Positions 17,033 through 27,900 of a stretch of DNA of 64,000 bases are shown in pieces. Within the stretch, counting starts at the first letter, position 1, and each line of letters starts with the position of its first letter. The stretch is from CAZIVP01 sp964542915 (GTDB lineage: Bacteria; Calditrichota; Calditrichia; Calditrichales; Calditrichaceae): the NCBI GenBank assembly GCA_964542915.1, contig CAZIVP010000006.1, positions 1 through 64,000 on the forward strand, in the 5' to 3' direction. The translations under genes and the position numbers were made by a program. The notes below the pieces were generated by a model. That model was not told the origin of the DNA. It made no database searches and was given only the letters and a program-made list of their open reading frames with translations.

Positions 17033-20000
17033 TCAAAACGCCACTTTTATTGTTGTTATTTTAAAAGCGCCGTTTTGAACATGCATTTCCTTCCCATCGA
17101 CCTCCATTGATTGCAACGTTTCTTCCAAAAAATTACTGTGCCATACACCTTTCGGTTGCGTTGGAAACACAAGCGTTGCCTCCGTATCACGATCCGTACT
17201 GTTGTACCACTGAACAATCCATTTATCAGGATCATCTTGTTGGCGTTTAACAACCGTTAATACCTGGCTTTCAGGTTTCAGCTGAATAAACGAGTACACG
17301 GGCGGCAATACGCCTTTATGCTGCCCTGTCGACGTCACCATCAACGGCTGATTGAATTGATGGCCCGCCTGTACGGTTCCTCCATCTTTCCAATCGCCTT
17401 TATGCGGGTACAGAGCGTATTCGATCGTATGTGTTCCGCGATCGGTCGTTTCATCCGGCCATTTCGGCGACCGTAATAACGATAACCGCATAACGTTTGA
17501 CTTAATGTCATAACCATATTTGGAATTGTTCAACAAACTAACGCCGTACGCTTTTTGAGAAAGGTCTGCCCAGCGCAAAGCGCCTACTTCCCATTTCCCT
17601 TTATCTTCCTGTTTCTCAGCATTCGTGGTCCGCTGAATGGCGGCATACGGAATTTCGTAGGTTGCCTTATCGGATTGGACATTCACCGGAAAAGCGACTT
17701 TCAGCATGGTATGGTCTTCCCACCAGTCAGCGTGCAGTTTGAAATCGATTCGTTTGGATTCCGAATAAAGAATGATATCTTGTTCAAAAAAGCTCTCCGG
17801 AAAATCTTCGGTGGGATAGCTCTTCACAACATTGGGATTGAGGAAGTCGTGGTAAGCGCGCAGCACAACCCGCAGCGGTCCTCTTTCAACGATTTCGAGC
17901 TTGCGGAAGTTGGTCCTGTATTGCCTGCCCAACCCGATATTCCAGGCGTCCCAGGCGTCGGGCCGGTCTTCAAACAACTGCAGTTTGTTGCCGACATCGG
18001 TCAGGATTTCCCTTCCGAGTCTCTTATCATAAATGCGGTTCACCCAGCCGCTTTCCGAATCGACCTCCACCCGGAAGCAGCAATTTTCGAGTGCATTATT
18101 ATCGATTTGTACATCAGTTTGAAATCGCGGCGCTTCCTGCCGGCGCAACAGGAAGACGCGATAGCCCATCGCAGGTATCTTTTCAGCGCGGAACAATATC
18201 GCGCGCTGGTATCGGTCGGTTTGTACCGTTTGAGACGGAACCGCTTTACCGTCGATCGTGAAAACGGCGTAGTCTTGTTGATCGCCCTTATCCGGTTTAA
18301 GGGCAACCGTTTCGGAGCGTTCCCAGTTCAGCGTATTGAAAACCACCGCCAGGCGATCCGCTTTAATCGTCTCCGTATTTATCCGGTCGGCGATGGCATC
18401 CAGCATCTCCTGGCGGCGATACAAGCCGATCTCTTCCGCCTCTTTATAGCTCTTAAGGGCGTCCACATGCACTTCGCGGATGCTGGAACCCGGCAGAATA
18501 TCATGGAACTGATTCAACAGGACCAAACGCCAGGCTTCCTGTAAGTCCGCCGCCGGATAAGCTCCGTCCAACCACTGGTTGAAGCTTGCCAGTTTTTGTA
18601 CATCGCTCAGCAAAACTTCACACCTGCGATTGTATTCTTTCATTTTAGCCTGCGTCGTCAGCGTACCGCGATGGTATTCCAGATATAATTCGTCTTTCCA
18701 TACCGGCATATCGTTTAATCCCTCTGCTTTTAGCCAGTTCAGATACGCTGCGGTCGTTCCATATTGAATCGAGGGATAAATATCATAACATTTCATGCGT
18801 TCAATTTTTGCCAGCATTTCCGGCGTCGGCCCGCCGCCGTGATCGCCGACGCCAAAAAGAATCAATAGCTTTGTAAAACCGGTATTGGCTTCGAATTGAC
18901 GTAACCAATCCACCAATTGAAAGGGATCGTCCACCCGATTGATATAATCAAACGGAAAATAGGACAGGATGCGCGAACCGTCCGGACCTTCCCACCAGAA
19001 AATGCGGTGCGGGAAAACGTTCGTATCATTCCAGCCGATTTTCTGGGTAATAAAAACATCGATGCCGGCGTTACGGTAAAACTGGGGCATATTCCAATTA
19101 TAACCGAATGAATCGGGATTCCAACCGATATTTGTCTCATTTGAAAAATGGTTTTTAAAGTAGTTCTGCCCAAACAACAACTGATGCATCCAGGATACGC
19201 CGCTAATCATATTGCAATCGGGTTCGATCCAGGAGCCGCCGATAATCTCCCAGCGTCCGTCGGCGATGCGTGATTTGATGCCGTCATAAACATCCGGATA
19301 CATGGTTTGCATCCAGTGATAGTAACAGGCCGCGCTCTGGGTATAGGTGAATCCCGGAAATCGCTCCATCATATCCAGCACGGACGAAAACGTATTTTTG
19401 CACACTTCGTGCGTTTCCCGCTCGCGCCATAACCAGGCTGCATCGATATGAGCATTAGCCGTAAAAAACAACGTGTACCTTTTTACTTCGCGATCCAGCT
19501 CAGGGAAATGTTGCCGGACTTTTTCGACCGATGCCTTGAAACTTTCCATATCACCGTTTTCAAGGGATTGCACGTCCACCTGCTGCGCCAACGCCTGTAC
19601 GCGTTCATACAACCGTTGTTTCTTTTCCGGGTCGCGTTTACTGCGGTCAACGCCCGGATCATAACGCACGCGTGCATTTGTTTGATAGGTATCAAATCCG
19701 AAGATTTTCTGTGCCACACGTAAACTGAAGCTCAGGTTTTGAATTATTTGCCGTACATCATCAAGCGCCGGCAATTGAAGTTCGGCGTTCAATAGCCTCC
19801 CTGGCCCGCCGGTATTAATCATCTTAACTAATATCGTAATCTTCGCTCCGGGTTTGATATTATCATCCAGTAAAAATTGCCCTTCCCACGCGAATCGACC
19901 CTTATGATCGCCGTTTATCCAAAGGTCGCCGGCGTCATCTACGGCCAGGTTCAACCGCAGCGTATTGCTGACCGGTTGTTGCATAATCGTTTCGGGAACC

Positions 20001-20260
20001 GTTAAAACCGTTCGGAACCAGCAGGAATCACGATTAATGTGTTGTCCCAATCGAAGTTCTCTCCAGCGGCTGTCATCAAATTGAACGCCGCTCATTTCTT
20101 CAACGGTCGGCCCCGTAACCCTAAAGGGTTCGAAATACTTCCAATTCGTTACCTGCGTCGTCGATAATCGTTGGAGTCGTTCCGTTAAATTATCCACATT
20201 ACTTTGCGCCATAAGTATTCCTGGAAGTATGATTAACAACCAATCTTTTTTAAATCGCAT
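17033..20260 (-). CDS. GH38 alpha-mannosidase
   Basis: A 1075-residue exported glycosidase that removes alpha-linked mannose. It has a signal peptide (1-18), a carbohydrate-binding-like beta domain (about 35-165), the GH38 barrel from about 262 and the usual large C-terminal beta domains. The zinc ligands His271 and Asp273 sit in ANAHIDAAW and the nucleophile Asp383 in GWNPDSFGYNWNMPQ. WIEPDCN and the GVGDHGGGPT segment are also standard. No sorting domain is present, so it is probably periplasmic rather than displayed outside. It stands between two members of an uncharacterised secreted family and shares a transcript with them, so all three probably act on one mannose-containing glycan. Confidence 0.93.
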   Translation of the reverse strand: MRFKKDWLLIILPGILMAQSNVDNLTERLQRLSTTQVTNWKYFEPFRVTGPTVEEMSGVQFDDSRWRELRLGQHINRDSCWFRTVLTVPETIMQQPVSNTLRLNLAVDDAGDLWINGDHKGRFAWEGQFLLDDNIKPGAKITILVKMINTGGPGRLLNAELQLPALDDVRQIIQNLSFSLRVAQKIFGFDTYQTNARVRYDPGVDRSKRDPEKKQRLYERVQALAQQVDVQSLENGDMESFKASVEKVRQHFPELDREVKRYTLFFTANAHIDAAWLWRERETHEVCKNTFSSVLDMMERFPGFTYTQSAACYYHWMQTMYPDVYDGIKSRIADGRWEIIGGSWIEPDCNMISGVSWMHQLLFGQNYFKNHFSNETNIGWNPDSFGYNWNMPQFYRNAGIDVFITQKIGWNDTNVFPHRIFWWEGPDGSRILSYFPFDYINRVDDPFQLVDWLRQFEANTGFTKLLILFGVGDHGGGPTPEMLAKIERMKCYDIYPSIQYGTTAAYLNWLKAEGLNDMPVWKDELYLEYHRGTLTTQAKMKEYNRRCEVLLSDVQKLASFNQWLDGAYPAADLQEAWRLVLLNQFHDILPGSSIREVHVDALKSYKEAEEIGLYRRQEMLDAIADRINTETIKADRLAVVFNTLNWERSETVALKPDKGDQQDYAVFTIDGKAVPSQTVQTDRYQRAILFRAEKIPAMGYRVFLLRRQEAPRFQTDVQIDNNALENCCFRVEVDSESGWVNRIYDKRLGREILTDVGNKLQLFEDRPDAWDAWNIGLGRQYRTNFRKLEIVERGPLRVVLRAYHDFLNPNVVKSYPTEDFPESFFEQDIILYSESKRIDFKLHADWWEDHTMLKVAFPVNVQSDKATYEIPYAAIQRTTNAEKQEDKGKWEVGALRWADLSQKAYGVSLLNNSKYGYDIKSNVMRLSLLRSPKWPDETTDRGTHTIEYALYPHKGDWKDGGTVQAGHQFNQPLMVTSTGQHKGVLPPVYSFIQLKPESQVLTVVKRQQDDPDKWIVQWYNSTDRDTEATLVFPTQPKGVWHSNFLEETLQSMEVDGKEMHVQNGAFKITTIKVAF

Positions 20261-20317
20261 TTTTCAGGCGCATTTATAACTCGAAGGCGTCATTTTCCAT
20301 TCCGTGGCGTTCATTAC

Positions 20318-21376
20318 CTATTGATCGATCACCAATCCAATGTTATTATGTTTCGTATAATCCCAATCCCCCACAAAAATCCACCAGTTGGAAAGTCGCT
20401 TTCCCTGATATTCCAAACCGTTGTTATAACCCGGTATGCTCTGCATCCAAAAACGAAACCAGTCCAAACTATTGCAATTCCATCTCTCACAGTTAATACG
20501 TTTCCTTTTACCGCTGCCGTCCGGTTTCCAGTTTTCAATGTCTGTGGAAACAAAACGCTTATTCGCCCAATCGTAATCATGTTCTCCGTTTGGCGGATAA
20601 TGGGCCCAGCCGCAACCCGGATTTATGATTTTGTGGGTATGATCGCTGCCGACAAAATTACCCCAAAACAGCAGTTCATCCCATTTGGATTTTGGCGTTT
20701 CATCTCTACCGTCCACATGATTCAGAAGTGCTTCGATTTGATGCATATGGTTTTCCACGGCTTCCGATAAACCGCGTTGATAATTGTAATGATAAACCGT
20801 ATAGGTACGGTCGAGGACGGGCAAATCATCGTTGTCCCGATTACTGTTGCTTACATCGCCATGGGGACTCGACATGTTGGATTCCCACAAATGAACTTTA
20901 CCGCCATGATAGGCCCATATCCAAACTTCTTTAACGCCTCTTTCGTTTACCCATTCTTCGATACCGATACGCTTCATTATTATTTTGTAGTCTGTCATAG
21001 GCGCGCGTCTTTCAAAACCACTCTTCCGGGTCGGCAACGGTTCCAGGAACTCGTATGTTTTGAGAATTTTATATGCCAGCGATTTCGGAGACGAGGAATC
21101 TTTATAGGCATGGTATCGTGATCCTTCCTCCAGCACCTGTACGAGTTTAGCGGTTATGGATTCGGTTTTTTGTTGCGTGAACGCAAGACTACGGCCCCAA
21201 TCTCCGGTAACATCGGTATCGATTGAATCGTCTTTAACCGGTAGATATTTTACCACAACGACAGGAATTTCGTAAGGGATGTTCAAATTTTCGTCGGCAG
21301 CAACGTCCGTTGACCAAATATTAACCAATATAAAAATCAGCATCCAAACCACGGGCATCATTTTATTGTATACCAT
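20318..21376 (-). CDS. Secreted protein of the same E-x6-H-x2-E family (short form)
   Basis: The 352-residue product has a signal segment (about 8-28) and then only the core domain found in the larger protein at 14835-16919. Shared landmarks are KEVWIWAYHGG (149-159), NYQRGLSEAV with Glu205, His212 and Glu215 spaced exactly as in the partner, HYPPNGEHDYDWAN (259-272) and LSNWW near the C-terminus. It has no Ig-like or sorting domain, so it should stay in the periplasm or be released. The start overlaps the 3' end of the upstream oxidoreductase gene by 14 bases, indicating coupling. The function is unknown; a metal-dependent hydrolase acting with GH38 is a reasonable guess. Confidence 0.83.
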   Translation of the reverse strand: MVYNKMMPVVWMLIFILVNIWSTDVAADENLNIPYEIPVVVVKYLPVKDDSIDTDVTGDWGRSLAFTQQKTESITAKLVQVLEEGSRYHAYKDSSSPKSLAYKILKTYEFLEPLPTRKSGFERRAPMTDYKIIMKRIGIEEWVNERGVKEVWIWAYHGGKVHLWESNMSSPHGDVSNSNRDNDDLPVLDRTYTVYHYNYQRGLSEAVENHMHQIEALLNHVDGRDETPKSKWDELLFWGNFVGSDHTHKIINPGCGWAHYPPNGEHDYDWANKRFVSTDIENWKPDGSGKRKRINCERWNCNSLDWFRFWMQSIPGYNNGLEYQGKRLSNWWIFVGDWDYTKHNNIGLVIDQ

Positions 21377-22454
21377 ATTGCTCCACCTCCACCGGTTTAC
21401 CTGTATTCATAGATTTTCTTGCCGCCTCAAGCGTGGCCATGGTTTTAAAACCGTCTTCGGCGTCGGGCATAGCTATTTTGTTCTGCGCCAGGCAACGGGC
21501 AAAGTATTCGGTGTAATTAACGAATTCGCCGGCGTGGTGATTAACGCCTTCGTATTGAAAGTAGTGATAAATATCCTCGAAGTAATGTCGAACCTGTTCG
21601 GTTTCACCGGTGAACTTTACCTGCGCCTCGAGTTGCGGATACTTGGCAACAAACGTTCCCCTGTCGCCGTACAACGCCACTTCAATCCACGGCCTGGTTT
21701 GATGAAGATGTTCCAGGCCGTAAAGGCCGAGCACCCGACCGATCCGGCCGTTTTCGAATTTCAAATTAATGATGAATATATCGCGGCCGCTGAAATCGGC
21801 TTCTTGGGCGATCCGGGAACGATCGCCGTAGGCATGTACCTCCGTTACATCGCCCAGATACCAGCGGATTAGATCAACGGGATGGGAAGCGCAGGCAAAG
21901 AGCAAATCGAAGCCGCCTTCGCGGGCCCAGGGGCGATTGTTATAGAACCAGCGCATATCATGCACATACTGGGTTTCCGCAAAGCTGATTACGCCCAGGT
22001 TTCCGCCTTCAAAGGCCTGGCGTTGTTTGAGCATGGGGCCAAAGAAACGCGAACTCTGGCCCACCATAAGCTGTAATTCCGGAAAACGCGTCTTGAGTTT
22101 CATGATTTCACTCGCTTCTTCCTGAGAGGTCACCAGCGGCTTGGTACAGATCACATGTTTTCCCGTTTCAAAACAAGCGCGGATGTGCTCCACATGTAAT
22201 TGATCCGGCGTATAAAGTAACACGATGTCAATATCGTTATGTTTGAGCAGGTCTTCGATATGGCTGTAACGATTCGGAATATTGAAAAACTGCTGCACCT
22301 GCTTTGACAAATCATCGTTGGTATCGCACACGGCCTTTACCCTTAGCTCCGGGTGCCCGGCCAATCCTTTCACAACGCCTTTGCCCTCGCCCAATCCGAC
22401 CACGCCGATACCGAACGATTTTCCTATTTTCGTATGTTTTCCGCGTCCTTCCAT
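21363..22454 (-). CDS. Gfo/Idh/MocA-family oxidoreductase
   Basis: The 363-residue NAD(P)-dependent oxidoreductase has the Rossmann motif GVVGLGEGKG (17-26) and the family catalytic lysine in CTKPLV (Lys105). A C-terminal alpha/beta domain follows, with a GGFDLLFACASHPVD stretch in which the conserved His lies. No signal peptide is seen, so it is a cytoplasmic enzyme inside a cluster of exported proteins. Members act on sugars, inositols or sugar nucleotides, often through a keto intermediate, and it may process a sugar released by the neighbouring glycosidases. The substrate is not readable from sequence. It overlaps the next gene by 14 bases. Confidence 0.9.
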   Translation of the reverse strand: MEGRGKHTKIGKSFGIGVVGLGEGKGVVKGLAGHPELRVKAVCDTNDDLSKQVQQFFNIPNRYSHIEDLLKHNDIDIVLLYTPDQLHVEHIRACFETGKHVICTKPLVTSQEEASEIMKLKTRFPELQLMVGQSSRFFGPMLKQRQAFEGGNLGVISFAETQYVHDMRWFYNNRPWAREGGFDLLFACASHPVDLIRWYLGDVTEVHAYGDRSRIAQEADFSGRDIFIINLKFENGRIGRVLGLYGLEHLHQTRPWIEVALYGDRGTFVAKYPQLEAQVKFTGETEQVRHYFEDIYHYFQYEGVNHHAGEFVNYTEYFARCLAQNKIAMPDAEDGFKTMATLEAARKSMNTGKPVEVEQYGIQ

Positions 22455-22529
22455 TTTTAACCTCTTCCCGTTTCAGTGCTCAATGGTTATGTGTCTGTTT
22501 CATTAAAGTAAGTCGTTTATTTATCCTTT

Positions 22530-24938
22530 TTAATACCGGTATTCAATCCAATAGCGTTGTCCTCGCCGGGCGTCGAACCGGATATCCATTGACTTTTCAC
22601 CTTCCAGTTCCGTAAGCCGGTTGCCATTTGAGTCGAATACCGTAAGCGTACACGTATGCGGCGCTTTGATCTTCAGCGCTGCCTGCATTCGATTGTCCTC
22701 TATGAAATCGTACTGTAGATCAATTGTCATTTGTCTGTGCCTGAGATTTTTGATTCCAATGCTTTTTCCGTCGCCCATAAATGAAGCCGGTACCGCCGGT
22801 TGCAGATAAAAGCCCTGTTTTTTGGAATCCACATTTTCACGGAATCCTATCACATGCCGAATGATGAACATGGGTAACGTAGCGCCCCAACCGTACGCCT
22901 CTCCGCCGGCCGGTCGATTCGGAACCGGCCAGTATTCGCAGGCGACACCGGGAATGCGGTATTGATAGGGATTTTCCTCATTTTGATATTTGACCCGAGG
23001 GGCGTCGGTTCGCCGATAGATACGTTCCGCAAGGGATGTAATCGCCTCTGCCGCGGCAGCCGGCATATCTGCATACACAGCGGCTTCGGCAAACGCCAGT
23101 ACCTTGGGCGGCCATTCCAGCCACTGCGGATGCTCAAGAATAAACTCCAGTTGCGGGCGTACTTCGTTAATTTGGACACTGTCCGCAAGGCGACATGTCA
23201 AAGGCGCCAGCATAATGGGATCATAAAAATCTTCCAGAATGATGGGTTGTCCGTTACGGCCGTCGATATCCCGGTACCAGCCATCCACGAACATAGAGCG
23301 CGTATGCCGGCGATGTCGTTTTTCCAGCTCGCGCCATCGCGTTGATTGTTTGCCCATGTTTAAAGTCTCGGCAAAATGGGCCATAATGTGGAACGCTTCA
23401 GCCATGCTGGCCTCAACATCAACCGTTCGTACGAATGTAGCCGGATCGCCCTCGCCTTCCACCAGAAAGCGCCTGGAGCCGTCCTGGCCCGACTCCCAAC
23501 TATTGTTACAATGGAACCAGCCCGCTTCATCCGTGCGGTTTTGCAACCACCAATCCAGATATTCTTTTAAATGCGGATACAGTTTGCGCAACCAGAGGCG
23601 GTCGTGGCTTCGTTCATAAACGGATTCTATGGCGTGGAACGGAAATCCCCACATGGGCGCCGTGCCGCATTCGGAACCGTCTGCGCCGATCATATTCATA
23701 CTGCCGTCTTCACGTACACAGGGCACATTAGGCATAACCGCGTCGGCAAAGGTACCGTATAATACCTCCTTGGCGCGATCCATGTCCCCATAGCTCATGG
23801 TGAACATATCGATGGCGGTTTCACCCAGCACCAGACGCGGCGATTGAATCTGCATCCCATCCCAGGGATGGTTGAAAATACCCACGGGGCGGCGTACGTT
23901 CATGCGTAACGTCTCCCAATCATACACCCAGCCGTGTTTCCAGTGTTCGGGCCAGTCTCCCACCAGTTGCGGGCAATTTTGCCAGAATCGCCGATCTTCA
24001 TTCATCTTTTCTTGCAACGCCGTATCGCTGACTTCCTGTGCGTTCGCTATACGGCTCTGCGCTTCAGCGCTGTTAGCCGCACGTACCAGATAGACATAAC
24101 CGCTTTTCCGATCTCCGTTTTGCAATCGAAATCGGATCGCTAACGTCGTATGCAAGGGACCACGCCCTTTGACAATGCACGTTTCCCTGTTTGCTTTTGT
24201 AGCGGAATGTTGCCATTGTAACCACTGTGCCCGGTTGTTCGAAGCAAAGAAATTGGTGCTTGTAAAGTCGGAAGCCAGCGCAAAAACATCGCCGTAGGCC
24301 CAGATCTTGTTAATAAAGCCGTCCATTCCGTTCACATACTGTCCGTTTAGCCCGTTACTCCCCCACCACTTATCCTGCCATAAACCGTAGATATTAGAAG
24401 TGTACAGAGTCATTTCACGGGCGTCTGCGCTCCGATTTTCTATTTCAACACGGCATGCAAGCAGGTTCTCATCAGCCAGAAAGTAATGGAAGGCTAAGTG
24501 GATGCCGCCGGTCTGCACATCATAACGCATGATATTCTTACTATGATACGAAGCGTATAACGATGCATCCACTTTTTCAAAATTATCACGGATCAAAAGC
24601 GGTTGACCATCGAGCAAAACGCCCATCTGCAGAACCGATATATAATTGATATGACCTCCGGCGGCGCCGCCATACGGAAAATCCAATGGCCGCTTCCAGA
24701 AGGCCATGCCCAGAGGCGGGACCGAGCGAATGACCCCGCTACGATTGAATACCATGGAATGCCAGGGATTATCCAGATAACCATGAGGCGTATAACGGCC
24801 GTCGGGAAATGCACTGGGTAATCGGAGTGACTCTGCTGAGTCAAACCCGCCGTTTTGCCCCTGTACGGGTATGATCGAAATGTATATAAATATAAAGATA
24901 AAACCGTTCAAAAATAGAATTTGCAATAATCGGTTCAT
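22530..24938 (-). CDS. Exported (alpha/alpha)6-barrel glycosidase, MGH1/GH63-like
   Basis: An 802-residue exported protein. It has a signal peptide (about 1-28), an N-terminal beta-sandwich (about 40-290) and an (alpha/alpha)6 toroid (about 300-700) with a short C-terminal beta domain. The segment NNSWESGQDGSRR (478-490) is the signature of the MGH1/GH63-like group, where the Asp (Asp486) acts as general acid. A trehalase/GH63-like EEN...YWPVPNRP pattern near the C-terminus supports this. Members release glucose or mannose from alpha-linked glycans. The start lies one base past the stop of the CotH gene, showing tight coupling. Confidence 0.78.
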   Translation of the reverse strand: MNRLLQILFLNGFIFIFIYISIIPVQGQNGGFDSAESLRLPSAFPDGRYTPHGYLDNPWHSMVFNRSGVIRSVPPLGMAFWKRPLDFPYGGAAGGHINYISVLQMGVLLDGQPLLIRDNFEKVDASLYASYHSKNIMRYDVQTGGIHLAFHYFLADENLLACRVEIENRSADAREMTLYTSNIYGLWQDKWWGSNGLNGQYVNGMDGFINKIWAYGDVFALASDFTSTNFFASNNRAQWLQWQHSATKANRETCIVKGRGPLHTTLAIRFRLQNGDRKSGYVYLVRAANSAEAQSRIANAQEVSDTALQEKMNEDRRFWQNCPQLVGDWPEHWKHGWVYDWETLRMNVRRPVGIFNHPWDGMQIQSPRLVLGETAIDMFTMSYGDMDRAKEVLYGTFADAVMPNVPCVREDGSMNMIGADGSECGTAPMWGFPFHAIESVYERSHDRLWLRKLYPHLKEYLDWWLQNRTDEAGWFHCNNSWESGQDGSRRFLVEGEGDPATFVRTVDVEASMAEAFHIMAHFAETLNMGKQSTRWRELEKRHRRHTRSMFVDGWYRDIDGRNGQPIILEDFYDPIMLAPLTCRLADSVQINEVRPQLEFILEHPQWLEWPPKVLAFAEAAVYADMPAAAAEAITSLAERIYRRTDAPRVKYQNEENPYQYRIPGVACEYWPVPNRPAGGEAYGWGATLPMFIIRHVIGFRENVDSKKQGFYLQPAVPASFMGDGKSIGIKNLRHRQMTIDLQYDFIEDNRMQAALKIKAPHTCTLTVFDSNGNRLTELEGEKSMDIRFDARRGQRYWIEYRY

Positions 24939-24939
24939 T

Positions 24940-27900
24940 TTAACGCACCATCATCAGTTTATGGGTTTGTTCAAAATCTCCGGATTTAAAATGAAGAAAA
25001 TAAATTCCCGAAGATAATGGGTTTCCGTTTTCATCCCTGCCGTTCCATTGGATTTCATAGTGGCCCGGACTAAACCGTCGATCGGCCAGAACCCGTATCT
25101 GCTGGCCCAGAACATTATAAATCACCAGGCGGATGTTTCTTCTCGCGGGTACATCAAAGCCAATGTGGGTTGACGGATTAAAGGGATTGGGATAATTGGC
25201 GTAAAGTTTAAAGTGATCGACCTTTCCCGACTCGGTATGATCGATGCTTGTAGCAACGCTATTCGTTTCAGCCGGCGTCCCGCCGCGAACGTTTGAGGCA
25301 CGCCAGAATTCAGCGCGTGCATTATCCTCCAGAACATCGGTAAGTTCCAATGTATAGCCCTGGCCATCCGGTTCGGTGGGCCAGGGATTTACCACGCCAA
25401 AACGCACGCTGTCCGCCAAAACGCCTTGCGGATTGAAAAGCCGAATGAGCTCGCCGTTGCTTGAGAATCCGAAATCAAAATCGCCAAAACAGCGTTCCAC
25501 ATCCGGGAAAACCGCCCGGAAAGCTTTTTTATCACGGCACAATACGAGCGCTTCACCGGGCTCCAAAACCGTGTTCGCCGGTAGTTCGAACGGCGTATGC
25601 GTATCATCGTCATCCAAGAGTGTCCAACCGCTTACATTTAGTTGCGAGCCGCTGGCGTTGTGAAGTTCAATCCAATCTTCCGTATCCAGGTCGTCGGCCG
25701 AATTATAATTGATTTCATTAATGACCAGCGATCCCGATGTCGTATCTTGGACAAACACAGCCGTTAACCGGGTGCTGTCCGACACATTCATATCTATGTT
25801 TTGCATATCGCTGTTCACAGCGCCCCGCCAACCATCAAAGCGATACCCTTCCATTGGCTGAGCAAACAGGCGGACGGCGTTTTCCTTAAAATACAGTCCC
25901 TGCCATTGTTTGGATATGGATAAATGATCGTTTAGCCTGATGTTTCCGGCGCCCGAAGGGGTTATGTCCAGTTCTAATGTACCCGTACCGCCGTCGCTGA
26001 TGCCGAATTCCTCCATGATATGTTGCCGCACATATTTGCCGCGATCCAGAGCGAATTCAATCGCAACGCGGATAGCATCATGCCATTCTTCCATGGAATC
26101 GATCGACGAACCTAACCACCAGGGACCTTCAAACGTATTTTCCCAGCGTTCGATATGGCGCGGCATTTCCGGAAGAGTTTGGTATTTCATTTCCTCGATC
26201 ATCGTCGTTACACGGGCGGGATGGAAGGTCGTGTTGAGGTGGTTGGCATAACGATTGATAAACGTCTGCCGGTGTTCCGGATTTTTCAACAATTCAAAGA
26301 AAAGCAGCGTAGTTCCGTTACTCTGATTCCGCATCTCATCGAACATATTCGATATGGCCGATAGATGCCCGCCGTGAAAACCATAATCATTGTCGAATAG
26401 AAGCCATTTAAAACGGCCGTCCGGCGTCTTGGGGCGCCAGCATTTAACATTGTTCCAGGGCCAATCCGAATTGGCATAGAACATCACGCTGATACAGTAA
26501 TCCATAAAATTATGCACATCCATCAGGAATTTGACATAGGTATAGTTCTCTGCCTGTTTTAGGTCATTATTTCGCACGAAGTCGAGCAGATGATTGTAGG
26601 TTTGTAAATCGCCCTGAATGAGCATGGAATCACGTTCTATAAAATCGAGATTATCGGGATCAACGCCGTGATGATTCGCCAGGTAATGCTCATTCATCTT
26701 TTCGCGCATATTGTGGATACCCCAGAACCTGCCGTTTAAGAAGACCAACACAGGGCGATAATCCATATAATCCAGATCGGTTGTACTGACCAGTCTGGAC
26801 ATCAAGCCATCACGGAAGAAGGTTCGCCCCCAATCCTGACCGGAATTGCGTAATACAATATTCTTATATTCTCCCAGCGTCCGATCCGGGAAGAGCGGAT
26901 AATACATTCGATCCTGTCCATAGCGACTGCGGGCGTAAATTGCAAGTGATTTCTGCGGATATAAACGACTCCACGATCCGAAAATTTTCGTGCCGACATC
27001 GAGACCAAGCGCACGACTTCCATCTTGTTCAAAAAATTCCAGATGCACGGGGCGTTCCCAGTCTTCCCAGAAATTTGATCCCCAGTAAGGATAGCTTAAT
27101 GTGTCTGCGTCCGGCCCATAGACATAGATACCTTTATGTTCATCGAAAAAGTTATCGGGATCGGTAACCAGCGAAACCACGGGCAGTTCAAAATCAGGAT
27201 TCATAAAATATGTGTGGGTAATCGTTGGGCCCGGCATTTTACCGTCCTGAAAGAGACGCGCCCGCAAGACAGTGGTGGAATCGATCCGGAGTGGTTGCTC
27301 GTATAGCGCAGCCGTATCCGTTGGTACCGTGCCATCCATCGTATACCGGATTGTGCCGCTCTGATCCGGCGCGGACAGGGTTAATTGTATGCCCTGTGTA
27401 TAAAAGCCGCCCTCTTGCGAAAATTGCACAGCCGGGGCAAACATATTATAACCGTCGGTTTGATTCGGGGCGCCAGGCGTCGCTTGATTAAAATAGTACC
27501 ATTGGGATTGTCCGTCGGGTTTTCTGCCGTAGGAGATATCGGCGCCAATGGCTCCGTAGCGAAGGCTGTCGATCCTTTGTCCGCCGGAATCGGTCAGAAG
27601 CAGGACTTCGCCCTCGGAATCCAATTTAAACGCCGCGTGCAGCTCCGCCTCTTCCGGAAAGTCGAGATGCTCCGACGGTCCGCGCGGTTTGGGCGGAATG
27701 GTTGTCATTTCAAGTGTTAAAAACGGGATCAGGCTCATATCGGAAGAGTAGCGATCCACATTATGGCCCTGAATGGCCAGGATATTATCGCCCGGCCTGA
27801 TATAACGATCAAAATCATCAATCAAAAAAAGTTCGGGCTCTTGATTATGATACATAAGCGCTTCGTGATTTGCACTTGCTGGCGTATCAAAGGTTGGCGG

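Noticed and set aside
17555..18544. A 329-codon open frame antisense to the GH38 gene
   Set aside because: It is a shadow of a long real gene; composition is not protein-like for its length and there is no start signal or family match.
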